64,000 nucleotides of DNA from an uncultured Bacteroidales bacterium (GTDB lineage: Bacteria; Bacteroidota; Bacteroidia; Bacteroidales; Muribaculaceae), in the NCBI GenBank assembly GCA_902800715.1, contig CADCFN010000001.1, positions 164,446 through 228,445 of the forward strand. Direction: 5' to 3'. The translations under genes and the position numbers were made by a program. The notes under the pieces are model-generated. The model had not been told where the DNA came from. It did not search any database and worked only from the letters and a program-made list of their open reading frames with translations. Below, piece after piece: positions 8,172-15,935 of the stretch (the stretch's first letter is position 1; every line of letters begins with the position of its first letter).

Positions 8172-9500
8172 ATGGGCGACAAGAACAAGACTAACCTGTG
8201 GGAACGCGTCATGCAGAACATCACGTACTGCATCAATGGCGTGTGGAACGACAAGAGGGCACTGCTATCGGTCAAGATTGTAAAGATTATCAACTTGAGC
8301 GTGCGCTCGTTCTTGGACCGTGACTTGCAGTTGCGCTCTTGCGCCCTCACCTACAACACGGTGCTGGCAGTCATCCCGGCGCTGGCGATGCTGTTTGCCA
8401 TCGCCCGAGGGTTCGGATTCCAGAACCTGATGCAAAGCGAGCTGCTACGCTATTTCCCCGCTCAGCGCCAAGCGCTGGAGACCGCGCTGACCTATGTGGA
8501 CAATTATCTGGCTCAAGCATCACAGGGCATCTTCATCGGTATCGGCCTCATTTTCCTGTTGTGGACCCTGGTATCACTCATGAGCAACGTGGAAGACACG
8601 TTCAACCACGTTTGGGGCATCTCTGCCAAGCGCTCGCTACAGCGCAAATTCACCGACTATACGGCACTGTTCCTGCTGCTGCCCGTACTGATGGTATGCT
8701 CAGCTGGTATCACTATCTTCTTGAGCGACGCGGTGCAGAGCGTGTTTAAGGGCCATTCCGTCACCCCGATGATGCACCGCCTGCTGACGATGACGCCCAC
8801 GGTTATCTCATGGCTGATATTCACTGCCGCCTACTACCTCATCCCGAACACCAAGGTCAACCTGAAGGGAGCATTGTTTGCCGGCGTCTTGTGCGGCACA
8901 TTATTCCAAGGCGTGCAGTGGCTCTTCGTGACCGGCCAGGTTTACGTATCGAAATACAACGCCATCTACGGCAGTTTTGCCTTCCTGCCCCTTGTGCTGG
9001 TATGGATGCAGTTGTCATGGCTCATCACCCTGGCGGGCGTGTTGCTGACCTATGCTTGGCAAAACTTTGACCTCTTTGCCTACAACGATAAGGTCAAAGG
9101 CATCTCGCAGACCTATGCCGACAATATGGCGATTGCCATTCTGGCACTGGCTGCCAAGAAATTCAAACATCACGAGCCGGCATTGACGCGCTCCACGCTT
9201 ATTAACGAATATGACATCCCGAGCCTGCTCGCCGATACACTGCTGGACCGTCTGTGCCATGCCGGCCTGCTCAGCGCCATCAGCCATAACTCGTCTGATG
9301 ACGACAAGGCATTCCAGCCTGCCTTTGATCCCGATGAGCTCACCGTCTATACCTCCATCAATGCGCTGGCCGACCAGGGCGACAGCAATTTCATCCTCAA
9401 GGCAGACAAGCGCTTTGCCAAACTCCTGGCGCAAATCGAAACAATGAAAAAGAAACAACAAGACGCTGTCGATGACGTACCGCTGCTGGAACTGCTCTAG
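8172..9500 (+). CDS. YihY/BrkB-family inner-membrane protein
   Basis: 442 residues. The first 300 residues form the YihY/BrkB (formerly 'RNase BN') domain with several transmembrane helices: DLQLRSCALTYNTVLAVIPALA, IFIGIGLIFLLWTLVSLMSNVEDTFNHVW and PNTKVNLKGALFAG are characteristic. A soluble tail of about 140 residues follows, with a winged-helix-like pattern as in many Bacteroidetes members, ending in a Lys-rich helix. Molecular function is not established; the RNase BN name is obsolete. It lies between adk and tRNA-Leu, and the adk stem-loop suggests its own transcription. Confidence 0.88.
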   Translation: MGDKNKTNLWERVMQNITYCINGVWNDKRALLSVKIVKIINLSVRSFLDRDLQLRSCALTYNTVLAVIPALAMLFAIARGFGFQNLMQSELLRYFPAQRQALETALTYVDNYLAQASQGIFIGIGLIFLLWTLVSLMSNVEDTFNHVWGISAKRSLQRKFTDYTALFLLLPVLMVCSAGITIFLSDAVQSVFKGHSVTPMMHRLLTMTPTVISWLIFTAAYYLIPNTKVNLKGALFAGVLCGTLFQGVQWLFVTGQVYVSKYNAIYGSFAFLPLVLVWMQLSWLITLAGVLLTYAWQNFDLFAYNDKVKGISQTYADNMAIAILALAAKKFKHHEPALTRSTLINEYDIPSLLADTLLDRLCHAGLLSAISHNSSDDDKAFQPAFDPDELTVYTSINALADQGDSNFILKADKRFAKLLAQIETMKKKQQDAVDDVPLLELL

Positions 9501-9606
9501 CCTGCGGTATGGCATGCCCAGAGGCACTGACAGGCAAAACAGGGCTTCAGTAACCAGAAAAACCAGAAAAAAACAGGGAAAAGGCGTGCATGTCAACAAA
9601 ATGTTG

Positions 9607-9614
9607 TATCTTTG
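9607..9614 (+). promoter_or_regulatory. Promoter -7 box (TATCTTTG) for tRNA-Leu
   Basis: TATCTTTG matches TAnnTTTG and lies 20 bp before the mature tRNA 5' end. Confidence 0.65.
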
Positions 9615-9634
9615 CGCCCGAAAATAGACCGGAT

Positions 9635-9719
9635 GCCTGAATGGTGGAATCGGTAGACACGAGGGACTTAAAATCCCTTGGCCATTGCGGCCGTGTGGGT
9701 TCAAGTCCCACTTCAGGTA
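9635..9719 (+). tRNA. tRNA-Leu (anticodon TAA)
   Basis: Class II tRNA of 85 nt. Acceptor GCCTGAA pairs with TTCAGGT (one G-U). The anticodon arm is AGGGA-CTTAAAA-TCCCT, giving anticodon TAA. The long variable arm (TGGCC...GGCCG) and T-arm GTGGG-TTCAAGT-CCCAC are intact. The 3' CCA is not encoded. Confidence 0.96.
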
Positions 9720-9725
9720 CAAGCA

Positions 9726-9763
9726 CGAGGCGGTTAGTAATCAGTCAATTACTAACCGCCTCG
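9726..9763. terminator. Bidirectional terminator between tRNA-Leu and nnr
   Basis: A perfect 16-bp stem (9726-9741 with 9748-9763) and 6-nt loop, between two convergent transcripts. The + side is followed by CTTATTCTTT. Confidence 0.85.
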
Positions 9764-9789
9764 CTTATTCTTTACTGCAAACGTGCAGC

Positions 9790-11310
9790 CTACTTCATCA
9801 CCTCGATGAAAGCCTTGCCGATGTTATTGACGATGTCGCTGGCCACCATGCCATAGGTACCCTGCTCCTGCTCAGCCAAATCGCCAGCCAAGCCATGCAG
9901 GTACACACCGAGAACAGCCGACCAGTCGGCACTATAATCTTGGGCGATGAGCGCCGAGATGATACCGGTAAGAACATCACCGCTGCCCGGAGTCGCCATG
10001 CCGGCATTGCCGCTGCTATTGACATACACCTTGCTATCGGGACGCACCGTCATGGTATAGTGGCCCTTGAGCACGATGGTAATGTTATAGAGCTTGGAAA
10101 CGTCGATGGCCTTCTTGAGACGTTCCTCGTCGGTGGCATGCTCGCCGAACAAGCGGTCAAACTCGATGGCGTGCGGTGTGATGATAGAACGATGAGGAAT
10201 GCTCTTGAGCAGCATCGGGCGCCGCGAGATACAGTTCAGAGCATCGGCATCCAACAGGCAGGGACGCTTGAAGTTCATGATAAAATGGTGTACCGCATCA
10301 AGCGTCACGTCATCAACGCCCATACCAGGTCCAAGAGCGACAACGCTGTAGGTGTGACGCAGGTCGATTGCACTGGTGACGATATCGTTGCGGTCGGGCT
10401 CGAAAAGCGCCTCGGGGACTGCCGTCTGTAACACCTGATAGCCATAGCGCGGTGCATGAACCGTCACCAGGCCGGCACCAGCGCGCAGTGCACCCCTCGC
10501 AGCCAGAACAGCGGCACCCATCATGCCGTAGCTACCCGCCACGAGCAGTACCGTGCCGTTGTCATACTTGTTGATGAACGGATTGCGGGGCTTGAGCACA
10601 TCATGCACATCATTGCGCTCGATGAGATAGAAATCGGTCGGCGTGCGTGCCAAGCTCTCATGGTCAAGCTCCAAGTCAAGCACCTGGCACTCGCCAACGA
10701 ACTCGGCATTCTCCGAGAAATAGAACGAGAGGCGCTTGCTCTGATAGGTAAGCGTGAGATTGGCACGGATGATATTGCGACGGTCATTACCCATGTTCCA
10801 CTCACCGAACATGCCCGACGGCAGGTCAATCGACACCACGTATGCGCCACTGGAATTGATGTACTGCACCAACGATGTATATCCGCCCTTGAGCGGCGTG
10901 CGCAATCCGCTGCCGAACAGGCCGTCAACCACCACGTCGTTCTCATCCAGTGCCGGCGGGTTAAAGGTCTGAATCACCTCAATAAAGTCAATATTTTCAC
11001 CGACGGTTTCCAGCAAGCGGTCACGGTTGGTGAGACAGCAAGGTGACAATTGTGCCGACTTGATATTAAACAGGTATACTTCAGGCCTATAGCCCTGCTC
11101 ATACATGATGCGAGCTACAGCAAGTGCATCGGCACCGTTATCACCAGGGCCGGCAAAAATGACGAAGCGCTGGGATGTGCGCCAACGCGAAATCAGCTCA
11201 TAGGAGACAGCCGAAGCGGCCCTCTCAATGAGGTCAAGCATCTGTAAATTATTTTTTTCGAGGGTGCGGTCGCCGATACGACGCAGTTCATCGTTGGTGA
11301 ATATCTTCAT
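9790..11310 (-). CDS. nnr: Bifunctional NAD(P)H-hydrate epimerase / ADP-dependent dehydratase
   Basis: 506 residues, full length for the fused enzyme. It repairs the damaged cofactors NADHX and NADPHX. The N-terminal half is the YjeF_N epimerase (FTNDELRRIGDRTLE at the start; FAGPGDNGADALAVARIM is its nucleotide loop, with Asp and Ala where most homologues have GNNGGDG). The C-terminal half is the ribokinase-like dehydratase: LLVAGSYGMMGAAVLAARGALRAGAGLVT, TPHAIEFDRLFG and the invariant GSGDVLTGIISALIAQ. Convergent with tRNA-Leu, sharing a terminator. The variant epimerase loop may still be functional. Confidence 0.93.
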   Translation of the reverse strand: MKIFTNDELRRIGDRTLEKNNLQMLDLIERAASAVSYELISRWRTSQRFVIFAGPGDNGADALAVARIMYEQGYRPEVYLFNIKSAQLSPCCLTNRDRLLETVGENIDFIEVIQTFNPPALDENDVVVDGLFGSGLRTPLKGGYTSLVQYINSSGAYVVSIDLPSGMFGEWNMGNDRRNIIRANLTLTYQSKRLSFYFSENAEFVGECQVLDLELDHESLARTPTDFYLIERNDVHDVLKPRNPFINKYDNGTVLLVAGSYGMMGAAVLAARGALRAGAGLVTVHAPRYGYQVLQTAVPEALFEPDRNDIVTSAIDLRHTYSVVALGPGMGVDDVTLDAVHHFIMNFKRPCLLDADALNCISRRPMLLKSIPHRSIITPHAIEFDRLFGEHATDEERLKKAIDVSKLYNITIVLKGHYTMTVRPDSKVYVNSSGNAGMATPGSGDVLTGIISALIAQDYSADWSAVLGVYLHGLAGDLAEQEQGTYGMVASDIVNNIGKAFIEVMK

Positions 11311-11553
11311 TGTGGTTGAGTGAGTTTCAAGTGTTAAAAATCGAGCAATTATAAATGGCTGACAAAATTACTTCTTTTTTAGCGTATAGAGGAGAAAAAA
11401 AACGAAAATCTATCGAAATAAAATCTTAAAAAATGTGTTGCATGCAATCAGTGCCATTTGGAAAAGTGTCAGCTAAATGCCGAATTCAGCGGTGTACTCA
11501 GCTAAAATATTGACTTTTTTCTTGTTAGTGCCCTTCCTTATCAACATTTTTTG

Positions 11554-11561
11554 TATCTTTG
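11554..11561 (+). promoter_or_regulatory. Promoter -7 box (TATCTTTG) for the CotH-dockerin gene
   Basis: TATCTTTG 39 bp before the ATG, within a strongly AT-rich intergenic stretch (11311-11600) that otherwise shows no gene. Confidence 0.65.
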
Positions 11562-11600
11562 CAGCCCAAATAAACATTTTATATCAACGTTTAACCAGCA

Positions 11601-13334
11601 ATGAGAAAACATCTACTTCTTTTCATTACACTCTTGTTAACGGGGCTGACCTCCTGGGCGCAATCGCTCAACATCGGAGGCCATTACGCTGCTCTTGACA
11701 CGATTAACAACATGTGGTTATGCAGTGTGCCGCAATCATTATTCGGCAACGACTTCACAGCTACCGTAAACTACGGTGACGAAGTGAGCGACTTTGCTAT
11801 CGACAGCGTTGCTGTTGCCAGCGGCGAGGAGTTCACCTTCCTGGGAATGAATGGTGGCACCCGATATGCAGTAACCTGCCAGATGGGTGACAGCCTGTTC
11901 ACCGGATACATCACGTTCACATGGTTGCCCGTGTTGGAGATTTCGTGCGCCTTAGACAACGCTTACCAGTACGGTACAATCTATGTCAGCGAGCCCGACT
12001 CGGCACTTGCCCAACCGCTGCCGGTGAAGATGAAAATGCGCGGTGGTGCAACCAACACTCCCGATAAGAACAAGCGCAACTTCCGCTTGAATTTCATCAA
12101 TGAAGACAGCACGAAGTGCAACCGCCGATTCCTCGGCCTGCGCAAAGACAACAGCTGGATTCTGGATGCCGGTCAGATGGACTTCCTGCGCGTTCGCAAC
12201 CGCGTGAGCACCGACCTGTGGCTCGATATGGCACGTCGCCCCTGGTATGCCGACACCCTGCCCAATGCCCACAACGGCTCACGAGGCAAAATGGTCGAGG
12301 TCATCCTCAATGGTGGCTATAACGGTATCTACAACATGTGTGAGCCCATTGACCGCAAGCAGATGAAAGCCAAGAAGTATGATGAGGTGAACAGGGAATA
12401 CCACGGACAATTATGGACCGGATACAAGTGGACACGCACCGTGTGCATGAGTGACCCCAGTCCTGTACCCGTTCACAACTACATCTGGGACGGTTTTGAA
12501 GTTACCTATCCCGACTGGAAAGACATTCATCGCGCCAACTGGACCACGCTGTCCGACGCCGTATTCTTTGCAGGCCGTGCCGACTGGGACAAGCGCTTGC
12601 TCAGCGACAGCATACAGGATTATTTTGACATCCCTGTGATGCAGGATTACTTCATCTTCATCGTTGCCCTTCAGGCCTTGGACAACGAGAGCAAGAATAT
12701 TTACTATGTGTGCCACGATAGAACTGAAAACCGCCGACTGACCATGGTACCTTGGGACTTGGACGTTTGTCTGGGCGCCAACTTCAAACCGTCGTCAAAT
12801 TATCCTAACATGGTGAAGCCCGACCGTCCCCTTGACTGGATTACCCATCTTCCCATGTATGACTTGTTCTTCAGCGTCAAGACCTATCATAATGAAGTTC
12901 TTGAGCGTTATCACGAGTTGCGTAAGACCTGGCTTGACACCGAGAACCTGGTAAAGCGCTATCGTGATGCCATCACCGAGTTGCAGGAGTGTGGCGCCGC
13001 CTCACGCGAGGAGGCCCGCTGGAGTGGCGACACCGACCTGGCACGCAAGGAGCTCAACCTGGGCAACGAGATGGACTACGTTGAGAACTGGATTCGCCAG
13101 CGCATGGAATATCTCGATGAGTTTGTATTCATCCCGTTAGAAGAATTCCCCAAGGGTGACGTTAACGGTGACGGCGAGGTTACCATTGCCGACGTCAACG
13201 CCGATATCACCATCATCCTGGGCGCCAAGTACGATGATGCTATGATGGAACGTGCAGATGTGAACGAGGATGGTGAGATTACCGTTAGCGACATCAACGA
13301 AATCATCAAGATCATCATGAATAACCCATCTTGA
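11601..13334 (+). CDS. Secreted CotH-kinase-family protein with C-terminal dockerin
   Basis: 577 residues. Signal peptide at 1-21 (MRKHLLLFITLLLTG..SWA-Q). A small beta-rich segment follows. Residues about 130-430 resemble CotH: VKMKMRGGATNTPDKNKRNF, LRVRNRVSTDLWLDMARRP, VILNGGYNGIYNMCEPIDR and the MVPWDLDVCLG motif. The C-terminus (about 515-577) is a dockerin-like pair of calcium loops, DVNGDGEVTIAD and DVNEDGEITVSD. CotH proteins are atypical protein kinases in spore coats; Bacteroidales homologues are surface proteins of unknown substrate. The dockerin suggests docking to a partner at the cell surface, but no cohesin is present here. Confidence 0.85.
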   Translation: MRKHLLLFITLLLTGLTSWAQSLNIGGHYAALDTINNMWLCSVPQSLFGNDFTATVNYGDEVSDFAIDSVAVASGEEFTFLGMNGGTRYAVTCQMGDSLFTGYITFTWLPVLEISCALDNAYQYGTIYVSEPDSALAQPLPVKMKMRGGATNTPDKNKRNFRLNFINEDSTKCNRRFLGLRKDNSWILDAGQMDFLRVRNRVSTDLWLDMARRPWYADTLPNAHNGSRGKMVEVILNGGYNGIYNMCEPIDRKQMKAKKYDEVNREYHGQLWTGYKWTRTVCMSDPSPVPVHNYIWDGFEVTYPDWKDIHRANWTTLSDAVFFAGRADWDKRLLSDSIQDYFDIPVMQDYFIFIVALQALDNESKNIYYVCHDRTENRRLTMVPWDLDVCLGANFKPSSNYPNMVKPDRPLDWITHLPMYDLFFSVKTYHNEVLERYHELRKTWLDTENLVKRYRDAITELQECGAASREEARWSGDTDLARKELNLGNEMDYVENWIRQRMEYLDEFVFIPLEEFPKGDVNGDGEVTIADVNADITIILGAKYDDAMMERADVNEDGEITVSDINEIIKIIMNNPS

Positions 13335-13347
13335 CAACCTGATTTAC

Positions 13348-13387
13348 AAAGTGACCTTGCCGCTTCTGCAGCAAGGTCACTTTTTTT
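13348..13387 (+). terminator. Strong terminator after the CotH-dockerin gene
   Basis: A 13-bp stem (13348-13360 with 13371-13383), 10-nt loop, and a run of seven T that overlaps the end of the stem. Confidence 0.88.
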
Positions 13388-13447
13388 ATCCACATTTCCA
13401 TTAACACAAAGTAAAAACGCAGCCATAATGTGACTGCGTTTCACTGA

Positions 13448-13473
13448 GTGATTCGCGTGGGGCTCGAACCCAC
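13448..13473 (-). repeat. Duplicated 3' end of tRNA-Lys (probable attachment site)
   Basis: These 26 bases are identical to 21176-21201, the 3' end of the intact tRNA-Lys (acceptor 3' strand plus T-arm), in the same orientation. The match stops abruptly inside the T-arm/variable junction. This is the classic footprint of site-specific integration at a tRNA 3' end. Confidence 0.85.
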
Positions 13474-13499
13474 ATCTAATTATCAAGTAGTTAGTCAGT

Positions 13500-14045
13500 C
13501 CACAAAAAGTTCCTTCACTTAACGCTTGTAGCTCTTACGCTCGTCCGTATCTTCTAGACGGGCTGGCAGTATTCGCTAATTTTGTTAAGCATTTTGGAAT
13601 CTGTCGGGAAGGTCACGTTCTTCTCCTAGATGGTGTGATCGATGAAAGCCGTCTGTTCCTAGTCGGACTTCCGCCCACCCTATCCTTGTCCCTATCCTCC
13701 TCAGATTTCTTCTGACCGTCTATTAGGAGATTCACACGGATACTCTCATTCTGTATCATCTCAATGTCAGCCTCACAGATGCGGCGGCGGAAATGGATAA
13801 GCTCCGAAAAAGACACAAAAAGAAGCTTTCGTGAAGGACTCCATAGCACAGAAATACAGGTAATAGGCATTCTCGAAAAACTGGGCCACGACCTGCTCAT
13901 CGGAAACACTACGCACATGCTTCAGTATTAAAAACCATGCTATCAGGCGGATTGGTTTCGGAGGACGACCGTTTTCTCCGCTGATATTTGGAGAAAAGGC
14001 AGCCTCAAAGGCAGACCAGTCATCAAGTTAGCGACTTGAACAGGG
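13500..14045 (-). pseudogene. Decayed IS5/IS1182-type transposase
   Basis: Reading the minus strand across several frames gives recognisable transposase fragments in the right order: DDWSAFEAAFSPNISGENGRP, then VSDEQVVAQFFENAYYLYFC, then ELIHFRRRICEADIEMI, then KNVTFPTDSKMLNKI. At least one frameshift (near 13815) and several stops break it. Ends and terminal repeats cannot be defined. The DDE catalytic residues cannot be traced. It lies against the duplicated tRNA-Lys end. Confidence 0.75.
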
Positions 14046-14336
14046 GATTATGAATATCCAACTAGTCTCGAGATTCCAAAACAGGGCGCTCTGCCGTTGT
14101 TGTCAAGGAGATTTGTACATATTCAATCTGCAAGCCCTAATAAAGCAAATTCATGAAATATTGAGGACATATACAAATCCAAACACAAACAACCATCAGA
14201 CTCATAGACATTTAAGTGATCTTTAGGGAACAACTATTTAAGTTAAGCTGCTCACTTGCTAAGTCGAAGGATTTTTCTGTTACTATGCAAAGACACACAA
14301 AAAGGTTTATTAATCAGTTATTGTGTCAGCATTTTT

Positions 14337-14367
14337 GTTGAAAATGTGAAATAATTATCTATCTTTG
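14337..14367 (+). promoter_or_regulatory. Promoter of the island polysaccharide genes
   Basis: GTTG at 14337-14340, 19 bp, then TATCTTTG at 14360-14367: a full Bacteroidetes promoter. It gives a leader of about 300 nt before the first glycosyltransferase gene, which contains the group II intron relic. Confidence 0.75.
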
Positions 14368-14511
14368 CAGCAGAATTGTGTGTTACGAGCATAAATCGAC
14401 TGCTGTCGGGTCGTGGTTCGCAACTTCGGAATGGATAATGGAGGTAGGGGCATCGCATTCAGTGAATAAGCACTGATTGCAAACAACAATTAAACATTGA
14501 GTAAGCATGGA

Positions 14512-14583
14512 GAATCGTGTGATGGGAGACTGTCAAGCATGGTTCTGTGAGAGTGGAGAGTGAAATTCCTTCCAGCTATTCGA
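14512..14583 (+). ncRNA. Group II intron relic: domain V and VI
   Basis: Positions 14512-14545 are exactly 34 nt and fold as domain V (GAATCGTG pairing with CATGGTTC, with internal GATGGGAGACTGTC). Domain VI-like sequence follows (GAGAGTGGAGAGTGAAATTCC...TATTCGA). The catalytic triad AGC reads AAT here, while base pairing is kept, so it should not splice. No reverse transcriptase is present. The GTGTG at about 14376-14380 might be the old intron 5' end, but that is a guess. Confidence 0.7.
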
Positions 14584-14680
14584 AGAAAGACTTTGGAGGG
14601 CGCATAAATAGGTTCTGCCCTCTTCACGGCAAGAAAATGAATTTATAGAATCCTTCTTTAGGATTGTTTAAAAGAACATA

Positions 14681-15760
14681 ATGAAGAAAGTCTTAATAGT
14701 CATTGACACCATGTATGGAGGTGGTGCAGAGCGAGTTGCCAGCAGGATTGCCAATGCTTTGTCGGTCGATAATGAAGTGGTCATTTTTACTCGTTCTACG
14801 CCTGACATGTATCAGTTAGCAGAAAACATCAAGGTATTGCATTTTACATTTCCTCCACTTCTTTTTACCTTTCGCAGAAGGTGGGCGAGATTCTTAGCAC
14901 GACCAATAAACCACTACTATGGGTATTGGTATCTTATCAATTTGCTTGAAGACTTAAAACGAAAGGAAAAACCTGATGTGACTTTAAGTATGATGAAAGT
15001 AGCAAGTATTATGAATGCTTTTGCAAAAGGATCAGGGCTTAAAGTATTATCAGAAAGGAACAATCCCTCCAAAAAAAGTTTTAGGTACAGACTATGGAGC
15101 AATTTATGTTTTAGAAGAGCCGACCGCGTGATATTTCAGACTGAGACCATCCGTAACCACTACTCTTCTTCCATCAGGAAGAAGGGGGTTGTGGTGTCTA
15201 ATCCTGTTCTTGTCGACTGTCAGGCAACTGGCGGCAGTAAGCGCATAGTCACAATGGGAAGATTGAATCCGCAAAAGAATCATACCATGCTGATCAAGGC
15301 TTTTGCATTGTTCTCAAAAGAACATCCTGAACATACGCTGCACATATATGGCAAAGATAGTGGAGAAGAGAATCTAAACCCTCTGATTGAGAGTCTATCA
15401 CTCACTGACAAGGTGTTCATTGAAGGCTTCAAGAATCCTGTTCATCCATTTATCGTTGATGCTGAGCAGTTTGTCCTCTCATCAGATTATGAAGGAACTC
15501 CCAATGCTCTGCTGGAGGCTCTGATGATGGGGTTTCCTTGTATTACCACGGCCTTTGAAGGCACCCGTGAACTGCTCGGTGAGGATGCACCCTGCTTGGT
15601 GACTCCTGTAGGTAATGAGGTGGCTCTTGCAGGAGCCATGGCTCGCCTGGCTGACGACTCCGCCTTGCGGGAAACTCTTTCAACACGTGCAGTACAGTTT
15701 GCTCATGCCTTCTCAATGGAAAAGATTGTGCCGAAATGGCGTAATGTGTTATTTTCGTGA
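14681..15760 (+). CDS. Glycosyltransferase, GT4-like
   Basis: 359 residues, GT-B fold. The N-terminal DTMYGGGAERVASRIANALS is the acceptor-side loop seen in GT4 enzymes. The C-terminal half has the family pattern RIVTMGRLNPQKNHTMLIKAF, then LHIYGKDSGEENL, and the donor-binding SSDYEGTPNALLEALMMGFP with the EX7E-type arrangement. It transfers a sugar from a nucleotide-sugar donor in the cytoplasm, probably onto a lipid-linked glycan. First gene of the island operon, preceded by the long leader. Donor and acceptor cannot be told. Confidence 0.9.
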   Translation: MKKVLIVIDTMYGGGAERVASRIANALSVDNEVVIFTRSTPDMYQLAENIKVLHFTFPPLLFTFRRRWARFLARPINHYYGYWYLINLLEDLKRKEKPDVTLSMMKVASIMNAFAKGSGLKVLSERNNPSKKSFRYRLWSNLCFRRADRVIFQTETIRNHYSSSIRKKGVVVSNPVLVDCQATGGSKRIVTMGRLNPQKNHTMLIKAFALFSKEHPEHTLHIYGKDSGEENLNPLIESLSLTDKVFIEGFKNPVHPFIVDAEQFVLSSDYEGTPNALLEALMMGFPCITTAFEGTRELLGEDAPCLVTPVGNEVALAGAMARLADDSALRETLSTRAVQFAHAFSMEKIVPKWRNVLFS

Positions 15761-15800
15761 TGTGTTATAATTAATGAACATCATTATAAAATCTACGAAA

Positions 15801-15935
15801 ATGAAAATCATAGATATACATAAGATTGAAAAACCGCATTGGAAAAAGATGGGTGTGTTGTTCACCATACTCTGGATGGTTACGTCCTTATGTAAATGTA
15901 ATTATTTTAAACAAATTGTACGTTTTAGAACATGA
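15801..15935 (+). CDS. Small hydrophobic peptide ORF (44 aa), coupled to the beta-helix gene
   Basis: ATG at 15801, stop TGA at 15933-15935 overlapping the ATG (15932) of the next gene in an ATGA arrangement, which suggests translational coupling. It reads MKIIDIHKIEKPHWKK, then a hydrophobic segment MGVLFTILWMVTSLC, then a short basic tail. It could be a small membrane protein, a leader peptide, or the remnant of a larger gene. I recognise no family. Coding is inferred from position and the overlap only. Confidence 0.4.
   Translation: MKIIDIHKIEKPHWKKMGVLFTILWMVTSLCKCNYFKQIVRFRT

Noticed and set aside
9685-10431. Open frame running from tRNA-Leu into the opposite strand of nnr
   Set aside because: It begins inside a tRNA and crosses a strong terminator; not a plausible gene.
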